The notes under the pieces: model-generated
Told to the model about the DNA's origin: nothing
Database searches by the model: none
The model's input: only the letters and a program-made list of their open reading frames with translations
Assembly (NCBI GenBank): GCA_900751685.1
Contig: CAADSR010000079.1
Span: 1 to 14,952 of the forward strand
Source of the DNA: Clostridia bacterium
GTDB lineage: Bacteria > Bacillota > Clostridia > UBA1381
DNA length: 14,952 bases
Reading direction: 5' to 3'
In this document: positions 1-5,579 of the stretch, piece by piece
Layout: each line of letters starts with the position of its first letter
Numbering within the stretch: the stretch's first letter is position 1
Made by a program: the position numbers and the translations under genes

Positions 1-238
1 ATGGCGGAGGCCCCACCCGCCGATCACACTGTAATAGGGCAGGATAATAATAGATACCAGCACCGCAATAACGCCGAGAAAAGTGTATTTCTTATTTAGT
101 TTGGCAAAAGCACCGATTGGGCTAAGGCCTGTTTTCCGCCCGATGGCAATCTCAGTGATCATCAGGGAAAAACCGAAGGATATTGTTAAGAGCAGGTAAA
201 CGAGAAGAAACATACCGCCGCCGTATTTTGCAGCGTAT
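1..238 (-). pseudogene. Inverted N-terminal segment of a sodium:neurotransmitter symporter (TM2-TM3 region)
   Basis: Read on the minus strand from about 238 down to 1, the DNA is open throughout and encodes an NSS-family stretch. It starts TYAAKYGGGMFLLVYL, continues through EIAIGRKTGLSPIGAF, and ends YYSVIGGWGLRH at base 1. It aligns without gaps to residues 34-111 of the intact NSS protein at 9854-11182 (VGKNGGGAFVLIYL ... YSAVGGWTVRY). The next residues expected in the family (about two, then AYV-SGSG) are found on the opposite strand at 236 onward. This is therefore a displaced, inverted piece of the gene on + at 239-1246. No start codon or ribosome site belongs to it here. Coding similarity is seen directly; that an inversion caused it is inferred. 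The far end lies at or just beyond the window edge. Confidence 0.8.
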
Positions 239-241
239 GTG
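226..241. other. Inversion breakpoint inside the NSS transporter gene
   Basis: Here minus-strand coding (reading away to the left, starting T-Y-A-A-K) meets plus-strand coding (reading right, F-A-A-Y-V-S-G). The bases GCAGCGTATGT read AAYV on + and their complement reads TYAA on minus, so this short stretch is usable by both halves. That is the expected property of one arm of an inverted repeat at the crossover. The partner arm would lie within roughly 15 bp left of base 1 and cannot be seen. The exact crossover base cannot be set from one side. Confidence 0.55.
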
Positions 242-1246
242 TCGGGCTCCGGCGCTTTTGCAGCCTCGGACGAATTTTTTCCGGCTATGCTGGATAACGG
301 TTGGTCAATGATTCTATGCACGGTGATCTTTATTGCGCTGACCACCTTCGTTATTTTAAAGGGGGTCAAGCATGGAATTGAACGGTTCAGCAAGATCCTG
401 ATGCCGCTCCTGCTTCTATTGACTGTGATTATCACGGTCTATTCCCTATTCCTGCCCGGGGCAATCGAGGGAGTAAAATACTTCCTGATCCCGAACTTTT
501 CACACTTTTCGATACAGACGATCCTGACCGCTATGGGGCAAATGTTTTATTCCCTGTCCCTGGCAATGGGGATCATGATCACCTATGGCTCTTACCTGCG
601 CAAGGAGGATGACCTGGAAAAGGCGGTCAGCCGTATTGAGATCTTCGACAGCGGGATCGCGTTTCTGGCGGGTATGATGATCATTCCGGCTGTATTCTCG
701 TTTTCCCACGGGAATCCGGACGCACTGAGCGCCGGGCCGCGGCTGATGTTCGTGACCCTGCCAAAGGTATTCTCCAGCATGGGCATGAGCGGCTTTATCG
801 GGACCGCATTTTTCTTGCTGGTTTTCTTCGCGGCATTGACCTCGGCGATCTCAATGATGGAATCCATCGTTGCGGCTGTACGTGATAAATTTGGTTTAAA
901 ACGTTCTGCTGCAAGCCTGATCGTTGCAGGGATCACATTAATCCTGTCACTGCCGCCCATGCTGGGCTACAACCTCTGGAGCGACGTCCATATCCTGGGC
1001 TTTGATATCCTGGATTTCATGGACTTTGTCACGAACTCTGTCCTGATGCCGGTATTTGCCCTGCTGACTTGCATCTTTATTGGCTATGTCATGGGGACAA
1101 GCACCGTTTCTGATGAAGTCAAAGTATCTTCTACTTTCCGGCGTGAAAAGTTATTCCGGATCATGATCCGCTATATTGCCCCTATCTTTATTGTAGCGAT
1201 CCTGGTCAGCTCTATCCTGGATGGCCTGGGCGTTATTAAATTTTAA
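239..1246 (+). CDS. Sodium:neurotransmitter symporter family transporter, C-terminal part (N-terminus inverted away)
   Basis: The product belongs to the NSS (SNF) family of sodium-coupled amino-acid importers in the cytoplasmic membrane. The 335 residues cover the TM4 region to the last helix. Visible are TM6 with SLAMGIMITYGSYL (about 106-119), the TSAISM motif of the sodium-site helix (201-206) and a final membrane segment near 309-335. Full bacterial members are about 440-450 aa, so roughly 110 N-terminal residues are missing, including TM1 with its sodium and substrate contacts. Most of that missing part lies inverted at 1-238. The first usable codon is GTG at 239, but no Shine-Dalgarno lies before it and the frame is already open from 200, so translation from 239 is doubtful. 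In this orientation the transporter should be inactive. Substrate is unknown; the family carries amino acids such as tyrosine, tryptophan or leucine. The neighbouring GntR regulator is a candidate controller. Confidence 0.85.
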   Translation: MSGSGAFAASDEFFPAMLDNGWSMILCTVIFIALTTFVILKGVKHGIERFSKILMPLLLLLTVIITVYSLFLPGAIEGVKYFLIPNFSHFSIQTILTAMGQMFYSLSLAMGIMITYGSYLRKEDDLEKAVSRIEIFDSGIAFLAGMMIIPAVFSFSHGNPDALSAGPRLMFVTLPKVFSSMGMSGFIGTAFFLLVFFAALTSAISMMESIVAAVRDKFGLKRSAASLIVAGITLILSLPPMLGYNLWSDVHILGFDILDFMDFVTNSVLMPVFALLTCIFIGYVMGTSTVSDEVKVSSTFRREKLFRIMIRYIAPIFIVAILVSSILDGLGVIKF

Positions 1247-1252
1247 AAAATC

Positions 1253-1284
1253 ACACCAGCTTCCGCTTGAAGCTGGTGTTTTTT
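1253..1284 (+). terminator. Intrinsic terminator of the NSS gene
   Basis: A perfect 11-bp stem (ACACCAGCTTC / GAAGCTGGTGT) with loop CGCTT is followed by a run of T from 1279. It begins seven bases after the NSS stop codon. An A-run before the stem could let it work in both directions. Confidence 0.93.
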
Positions 1285-1309
1285 AAGGAAAACTTGCAGG
1301 CAATCAGAA

Positions 1310-1338
1310 TTGACCTTTTTTTGCTGTTGTAGTATACT
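1310..1338 (+). promoter_or_regulatory. Sigma-A-like promoter of the GntR regulator, with palindromic -10
   Basis: TTGACC (1310-1315) and TATACT (1333-1338) are separated by 17 bp, and the start codon is 24 bp beyond. The -10 lies in the 8-bp palindrome AGTATACT (1331-1338). FadR-type regulators bind short palindromes with GT..AC half sites, so autoregulation here is plausible but inferred. Confidence 0.75.
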
Positions 1339-1361
1339 TTTTGAAAAAGGTGGGATAACGG

Positions 1362-2039
1362 ATGAAAAATAATAAAATGCTTTCTCAAAACATTGCAGAT
1401 ACCATATTATCTATGATCACCATTGAAAAACGGTTTTCTCCCGGTGATAAGCTCCCCAATGAAAATGAGCTGTCAGAAGAGCTGAACATCAGCCGGACAA
1501 CCCTGCGCGAAGCGGTCCGGATCCTGATCGCCCATGGTATTTTGGAGATCCAGCGCGGGAAAGGGACCTTTGTAACAGCGTCTGCCACAGGACAAAATCC
1601 AGATCTGGGGAAATTATCGGATGCTTCCGTGAATGTAAAAGACCTCTACGAAATGCGCCTTATCTTTGAACCAGAGGCCGCATATCTAGCAGCCGCCCGT
1701 GGGACAGATATGCAAATCAAAAGGATCCTCCAGCTTGGCAGGCAAATCGAGCAGGAGATCTGCAGCGGGCAAGACCGCACCACAACAGAGCATTCCTTTC
1801 ACAAGGCGATTGCCCAGGCGACCCACAATGAATTTATGAACCAGCTGATGCCTATTTTATACCAGGCTATTTCCAAAGGCGTCACCTTGACAGAGAAAAA
1901 TGATAAATCCATCCATCATACAATAAACGACCATAAGCTGATCATGGAATTTTTAGAGCAGCGCAATGCAGAAGGCGCTAAAAATGCAATGAGGATCCAC
2001 ATCATGCACGCAATAAAAGGGCTTGGTTTAGAATCCTAG
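1362..2039 (+). CDS. GntR-family (FadR/FCD subfamily) transcriptional regulator
   Basis: The protein is 225 aa, normal for the FadR subfamily. A winged helix-turn-helix at about 10-72 carries the signature GDKLPNENELSEELNISRTT and the wing RGKGTF (66-70 region). An all-helical FCD effector domain follows at about 94-220. Likely metal ligands of the FCD pocket are present: E143 and H147, H191 in NDHK, and H213 in RIHIMH. Such regulators bind small carboxylates or amino acids and usually repress adjacent transport or catabolic genes. The ATG at 1362 follows AAAGGTGGG by 7 bp. The gene has its own promoter and terminator and lies just downstream of the broken NSS transporter, which is its most obvious target, although no shared operator is visible. 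The effector cannot be told from sequence. Confidence 0.92.
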   Translation: MKNNKMLSQNIADTILSMITIEKRFSPGDKLPNENELSEELNISRTTLREAVRILIAHGILEIQRGKGTFVTASATGQNPDLGKLSDASVNVKDLYEMRLIFEPEAAYLAAARGTDMQIKRILQLGRQIEQEICSGQDRTTTEHSFHKAIAQATHNEFMNQLMPILYQAISKGVTLTEKNDKSIHHTINDHKLIMEFLEQRNAEGAKNAMRIHIMHAIKGLGLES

Positions 2040-2049
2040 CGGAATTGGT

Positions 2050-2091
2050 AAAATGATGGCAGACACGAAAAAGTGTCTGCCATCATTTTTT
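2050..2091 (+). terminator. Intrinsic terminator of the GntR gene
   Basis: A perfect 17-bp stem (2050-2066 with 2073-2089), loop GAAAAA, is followed by T residues and lies 11 bp after the stop codon. The A-run and T-run at either end make it likely to be bidirectional. Confidence 0.95.
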
Positions 2092-2145
2092 ATTGATTGA
2101 ATCGTTGATTTTACGGTAGGGCGGAGCGGCTTTCTTTTTCATCAA

Positions 2146-2158
2146 TACATAATATGTA
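2146..2158. promoter_or_regulatory. Palindrome abutting the promoter of the acetyltransferase gene (candidate operator)
   Basis: TACATA-A-TATGTA is a perfect 13-bp palindrome ending three bases before the -35 box at 2162. Position and symmetry fit a dimeric regulator site. The binding protein is unknown. Confidence 0.35.
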
Positions 2159-2161
2159 CTA

Positions 2162-2190
2162 TTGACATCATACAACAAAAGAGATATAAT
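2162..2190 (+). promoter_or_regulatory. Full-consensus sigma-A promoter of the acetyltransferase gene
   Basis: TTGACA (2162-2167) and TATAAT (2185-2190) match both consensus boxes exactly with a 17-bp spacer. It drives the gene starting at 2220. This is the strongest-looking promoter in the window. Confidence 0.92.
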
Positions 2191-2219
2191 TATGCTAAAA
2201 AATTATGGAGGAATCAATC

Positions 2220-2849
2220 ATGGTAGAGAATGTTAATTTAGAGACTTGGGAACGTGCTGGCCATTATAACTTTTTTAAAAGGATGGATTATCCCCATCAC
2301 AGCATTTGTGTCCAGCTCGATATCACACAATTTATGAAAACCATCAAGGAGCGGGAGCTTCCCTTTTACCTTTCGATGATCTTTATTACCTCCTCGGCAA
2401 TAAATACAGTGAAAGAGTTCCGTTATAGAATCCGTGAGGACAAGGTCGTGCTGCATGATAAAGTGCATCCATCCTTTACCGATATAGAGGATGAACACCA
2501 GCTTTTTAAAATGGTGACTGTGCCGCTTTCCAATACGCCCGAAGCATTTGTTGCATCCGCCCGTGTGTTCTCCAAAAATCAAAAGGACAGCTTCTCCGCC
2601 ACGGCCAGACGGGATGACCTGATTTATTTTTCCTGCAATCCCTGGGTCACCTTCACCAGCATAACACATACGGTCTCACTTAATCCATCCGATAGTATCC
2701 CGCGGATTGCTTGGGGAAAATTTTTTGAACAGGGCGGGAAAATACTCTTACCCTTCTCGGTCCAAGCACACCACTCTTTTGTGGATGGGGTCCATATGGG
2801 GCAATACATAAACGCAGTTCAAGAATTATTAATTAGGACTGATTTTTAA
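2220..2849 (+). CDS. Chloramphenicol acetyltransferase-like (type A CAT fold) O-acetyltransferase
   Basis: The 209-aa protein has the classic CAT length and the active-site motif HHSFVDG at 184-190. His185 is the expected general base and Asp189 the supporting residue, as in HHAVCDG of type A CATs. The preceding block WGKFFEQGGKILLPFSVQ (165-182) and FKRMDYP (19-25) are also family landmarks. CATs are cytoplasmic trimers that transfer acetyl from acetyl-CoA to the 3-hydroxyl of chloramphenicol. The sequence differs from the well-known resistance enzymes as I remember them, so the natural substrate may differ. I chose ATG at 2220 because GGAGG (2207-2211) sits 8 bp before it; the in-frame ATG at 2205 overlaps that ribosome site. 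The gene is monocistronic between its own promoter and terminator. Family call is firm; resistance is an inference. Confidence 0.85.
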   Translation: MVENVNLETWERAGHYNFFKRMDYPHHSICVQLDITQFMKTIKERELPFYLSMIFITSSAINTVKEFRYRIREDKVVLHDKVHPSFTDIEDEHQLFKMVTVPLSNTPEAFVASARVFSKNQKDSFSATARRDDLIYFSCNPWVTFTSITHTVSLNPSDSIPRIAWGKFFEQGGKILLPFSVQAHHSFVDGVHMGQYINAVQELLIRTDF

Positions 2850-2869
2850 TAGATACCTATGCTATTAAT

Positions 2870-2914
2870 AAGTCTGTAGACAAACTTAAAAATAAGTTTA
2901 TCTACAGACTTTTA
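2870..2914 (+). terminator. Intrinsic terminator of the acetyltransferase gene
   Basis: A 19-bp stem (2870-2888 with 2893-2911) has a single mismatch (C2881/A2900), an AAAA loop and trailing T residues. It lies between convergent genes and could serve both. Confidence 0.9.
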
Positions 2915-2928
2915 TTATGCCCTATCCT

Positions 2929-3228
2929 TTAAGACAAGGTAATGGATGGAAGACTACTTAAATTATTGGTTTCCGTATCATCCGGAATGGACTTGAGATA
3001 TTCTGACCCATTTCTGCTGGAAATACCAACGCCGCGGATCCCTCCTTGCTTTGCCAGGGCGACCCCTTCTTCCTTGCTGAGCGTCTGCCCGTCTGCCAAT
3101 TGATAGCCTGTGACATGTCCGTTTTCCTTCACTAGCGCCGTAATTTCCTGGGCATTTTCACGGAGCTGGGGGATTTCCTGCATAGCCTTAAGGGGCAGGT
3201 CTTCATAATTTTTTTCATTGATACTCAT
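2929..3228 (-). CDS. DUF3892-like small protein
   Basis: The 99-aa protein has no signal peptide or membrane segment. Its core is a basic/glycine block: ITALVKENGHVTGYQLADG (about 29-47), then LSKEEGVALAKQGGIRGVGI (50-69), then NGSEYLKSIPD and NNLSSLPS. That pattern (a strand with a dangling turn, 'SKEE-A-AL-KQG-I-GV', then 'R-NG-EYLRS-PD---NNL--LP') is what I know as DUF3892, a short domain common in Clostridia and Bacilli with no settled function. The start at 3228 is backed by GAGGAG about ten bases upstream on the minus strand. It is transcribed divergently from the operon at 3437-5218. Whether it shares a sporulation role with that operon is speculation. Confidence 0.75.
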   Translation of the reverse strand: MSINEKNYEDLPLKAMQEIPQLRENAQEITALVKENGHVTGYQLADGQTLSKEEGVALAKQGGIRGVGISSRNGSEYLKSIPDDTETNNLSSLPSITLS

Positions 3229-3356
3229 ATTGTGTCATCTCCTCTTTTTCGTCTTTTTTGCGTGTTCTTTTTATAGTTTCTTCACCCGTATTAAAAATAT
3301 ACGGTCTAGAACAATGCAAAAATCAGGATAAAAACAAGAACAAATCCGTAGTCCTC

Positions 3357-3368
3357 CTAATATATTAG
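3357..3368. promoter_or_regulatory. Perfect 12-bp palindrome between divergent genes
   Basis: CTAATATATTAG is a perfect palindrome in the 208-bp gap between the DUF3892-like gene and the tgl operon. A second, looser inverted repeat (CCGTAT / ATACGG, 3286-3304) lies 53 bp away. Either could be a regulator site; AT-richness makes chance palindromes fairly likely. Confidence 0.25.
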
Positions 3369-3436
3369 TCATGTATGGATTTTTACATTTTCTGATACAA
3401 ATTTTAATATATGTTTTTGTGAAAAGGAGGAATACG

Positions 3437-4408
3437 ATGGAAACAAGTACATCAAATAATCCCCGTGCTCTGGAAGAAATCCGCAGGGACAATGGGGCAG
3501 TACAGTGCAAAAAAGCCTTCCGTCTGGCTTGGGATGAAAATGAGCAAAAAGCAATTGATATGCTCAACGACCCCGGTATGTCCTTTGGAACTTTTATTGT
3601 ATTAATTCCGGAGATACGTTCTTTAGGCCTTAAGGACCAGCTGAATGAGAAGGGCGCAGCTGCCCTTGGCATTGTGGACGAAATCCTGGAAAACCCTTCC
3701 GACACGGAGGGTTACCTTGCTGCGCCAAGGGACTCTGTCCATTCCATTCTGCGGTGGATGGTCGACACAGCAGATTTAAGCTATACAGACGACAACTACG
3801 AACAAATCCTTGATATTTGTGTATCCATACTGCTGAACCTCTATCAAGACGAAGAAATCTTACCCTTGGTCGATTCTATGATCTTTACACGGGCAAAAAA
3901 CGGCCGTAACATCCATTATTTAGCATGGGCGTTTTTCCGGGTACAAAGCCCCCGCTGCCTGCGGTTGACAGCAGAACATCTCTGCTCTTCCGATCCTAAC
4001 GAGTCACAAACCGCGTATCAGCTGCTCCGGCTTGATCCTTCTGTCAAAGAAAACCAGCAGGCACAGTATCAAAAATACATAAGCTGGATGGCTGAAAATG
4101 ATCCGTTTTTATACTTTACCGAAGAAAGCATGCAATTTTCCGGCAAGCCCCAGATCTGTAAGGTGGACTGGGAAAGAAAATATCTGCAAAAGGAAAACGC
4201 CGCCAACGGACGGCTTTCCTCAAAGGACGTGACGCCGGAGGAAACAACGCTTTTGCAGCAGTTCCGTACATTGGAACGCAATCAAAGGCACCGGCTGGCG
4301 GACCACTCCCATCAAATGCGCCGCCGTGACGCAGAGCAGTGGAAAAAATGGCTGTATACAGCGCCTGAAATGCAGCTAAAGGCCCTAAGCCACGAAACGG
4401 AGGTGTAG
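3437..4408 (+). CDS. Uncharacterised helical protein, first gene of the tgl operon
   Basis: The protein is 323 aa and I do not recognise a named family. It looks soluble, with no signal peptide or membrane helix. Residues 30-220 are predicted largely alpha-helical by eye (for example FGTFIVLIPEIRSLG, YEQILDICVSILLNLYQ, HYLAWAFFRVQSPRCLRL), resembling HEAT/TPR-like helical repeats. The C-terminal 50 residues (275-323) are charged and rich in Gln, Lys, Arg and His (FRTLERNQRHRLADHSHQMR). ATG at 3437 is chosen over earlier in-frame codons because AAAAGGAGG lies six bases before it. The stop is three bases before tgl, and the tgl ribosome site lies inside this gene's end, so the two are co-transcribed. 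Inference: a spore-coat or forespore-surface partner, or a Gln/Lys-rich crosslinking substrate, of the transglutaminase. Confidence 0.8.
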   Translation: METSTSNNPRALEEIRRDNGAVQCKKAFRLAWDENEQKAIDMLNDPGMSFGTFIVLIPEIRSLGLKDQLNEKGAAALGIVDEILENPSDTEGYLAAPRDSVHSILRWMVDTADLSYTDDNYEQILDICVSILLNLYQDEEILPLVDSMIFTRAKNGRNIHYLAWAFFRVQSPRCLRLTAEHLCSSDPNESQTAYQLLRLDPSVKENQQAQYQKYISWMAENDPFLYFTEESMQFSGKPQICKVDWERKYLQKENAANGRLSSKDVTPEETTLLQQFRTLERNQRHRLADHSHQMRRRDAEQWKKWLYTAPEMQLKALSHETEV

Positions 4409-4411
4409 AAA

Positions 4412-5218
4412 ATGATTACAATTGCAGGAAAAGCATTTAACAGCACACCGCTGATGCAGGAATATGCTCCGAGTAGTGTGGAGGCCCTTGTTCTAAAACA
4501 AATGGCAGACAGTACTTATTCCTATAAATACGACACCCTGGACACTTTAAAATTTGAATTGAAACTGCGCGCGGCTATCGTCAACGCAGCAAAGCAGCTT
4601 TATAACAGCCGGATGCGGTTTGCTATTTTTCAAAATTCCAGATGCAACGAGCAGTATTGGAATAGGACTTCAAACGGCGGGTTTGAGTTAAAAGACGGTG
4701 TCCGGCCAAGTGCTGCCATTAATGATATTTTTATAAACGGGCCTAAATATGCCACAGAATGCGCTACCGCTATGGTGATCGTATACTACAAGGCTTTATT
4801 GGACACCTTTGGGGCAACGGCTTTTGACCGGCTGTTTCCAGACCCGTATTTAATGAATTGGCGCGTCACAGACCCTCTTTTAAGAGAAGTCGGCGTCCCC
4901 GTCAAAGTGGCAGACCTTTTGCTTGGGGACCGGGCCTATTTTGCCAACCCGGATGTAGACCCCCGGACGCCCCAATGGCAGGGAGAAAACGCTATTGTTT
5001 TGCCAAATGGATTGTATTACGGCCATGGGATCGGGATCGAGGATGCAAACACAATCATCAGGACGTTAAACGATTCCAGAAAACCCGGCGCTACAAGGAC
5101 AGCGTATTTGATGGATTCCGCCGGGAGGCCGGATTTTAAAAAGCTGTCAAGGCTTTACTACAACGCCTCTGCACCCCTGGTTTGGAAGCCCTTCCCTCCC
5201 CCAGTTTTTGCAGTTTAA
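4412..5218 (+). CDS. tgl: Protein-glutamine gamma-glutamyltransferase (spore coat transglutaminase)
   Basis: Tgl forms epsilon-(gamma-glutamyl)lysine isopeptide bonds between coat proteins late in sporulation. At 268 aa this is slightly longer than the 245-aa Bacillus subtilis enzyme. The catalytic set is complete: Cys117 in YATECATAMVIVYYKALL, Glu192 in WQGENAIVLPNG and His205 in YYGHGIGIED. The 13-residue Glu-His spacing equals that of B. subtilis Tgl (Cys116, Glu187, His200). Further family blocks are MRFAIFQNSRCNEQYW (68-83) and LPNGLYYGHGIG (197-208). The extra length is in the C-terminal tail after about 235. The ATG is preceded by GGAGG within the upstream gene's last codons, and the gap between genes is 3 bp. 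The presence of tgl indicates a spore former. Confidence 0.95.
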   Translation: MITIAGKAFNSTPLMQEYAPSSVEALVLKQMADSTYSYKYDTLDTLKFELKLRAAIVNAAKQLYNSRMRFAIFQNSRCNEQYWNRTSNGGFELKDGVRPSAAINDIFINGPKYATECATAMVIVYYKALLDTFGATAFDRLFPDPYLMNWRVTDPLLREVGVPVKVADLLLGDRAYFANPDVDPRTPQWQGENAIVLPNGLYYGHGIGIEDANTIIRTLNDSRKPGATRTAYLMDSAGRPDFKKLSRLYYNASAPLVWKPFPPPVFAV

Positions 5219-5238
5219 TAATAAAGCTGCATTCGCGC

Positions 5239-5273
5239 AAAAGAGTTGATAAAAAAATTATCAACTCTTTTTT
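5239..5273 (+). terminator. Intrinsic terminator of the tgl operon
   Basis: A 13-14 bp stem (AAAAGAGTTGATA / TATCAACTCTTTT) encloses an A-rich loop and ends in TTTTTT. It is similar in sequence to the terminator at 7188-7221, and both run into the same 40-bp repeat. Confidence 0.92.
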
Positions 5274-5304
5274 GGTTCTATTCTTAAATACAATAAGCCG
5301 CATA
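5265..5304. repeat. 40-bp direct repeat, copy 1
   Basis: Identical at 39 of 40 positions to 7213-7252 (C5278 versus T7226). It begins in the 3' arm of a terminator (CTCTTTTTTGG) and ends with the complement of YAAYCI-stop, an ATPase 3' end. The two copies bracket the beta-helix gene. Confidence 0.9.
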
Positions 5305-5493
5305 GGGCAAGGATAAAGTAACGCCTGCCTAGCATAGTTATATGAAATAATAGAAGCGGATCCACATCACTTTTGACCCTCTAACCTTTTATTATACTCC
5401 GAATGATAAAAGAATTATATGGACTCTTGTCCTAAAAATAGGTATGCTAAATTATACTCATTTTACAAAAAACGACAAATCATAGAAATTCTA

Positions 5494-5522
5494 TTGACTT
5501 ATCAATCAAGTGGAAATATAAT
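5494..5522 (+). promoter_or_regulatory. Sigma-A-like promoter of the beta-helix protein gene
   Basis: TTGACT (5494-5499) and TATAAT (5517-5522) have a 17-bp spacer, 57 bp upstream of the start codon. Confidence 0.8.
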
Positions 5523-5579
5523 CCAAGTTAAGGAAGTGCTTCTTTAGAAAAATAGGATGAAAAATATAGGGAGGTTCAT

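Larger units (their letters stand above)
5219..5579. other. 361-bp intergenic stretch before the beta-helix gene
   Basis: It holds the tgl terminator (5239-5273), the first copy of a 40-bp direct repeat (5265-5304) and the promoter of the next gene (5494-5522). Complementary to 5284-5304 is the codon string YAAYCI-stop, the C-terminal tip of a DUF4143-type ATPase, but the sequence further into that putative gene (5305 on) no longer resembles it. Between 5325 and 5490 I see only AT-rich sequence without a clear gene or structure. Confidence 0.6.

Noticed and set aside
226..264. Direct repeat TTTTGCAGC at 226-234 and 256-264 as the inversion crossover
   Set aside because: If the crossover were at 256-264, the inverted piece would begin APEPDTYAAK, which does not fit the NSS consensus before GGG. 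The junction must lie near 235-241.
1..1246. Recombination between the two NSS paralogues as the cause of the split gene
   Set aside because: Exchange between homologues would join equivalent positions. Here residue ~34 meets residue ~113, which a local inversion explains better.
3369..3402. Possible sporulation sigma-E promoter (GATACAAAT) before the tgl operon
   Set aside because: The -10 resembles CATACAAT but no matching -35 occurs at the required spacing, so it is not listed as a feature.
4858..5139. Open frame inside tgl on the same strand
   Set aside because: It is a shadow of the tgl coding sequence with arginine/proline-rich nonsense composition and no ribosome site.
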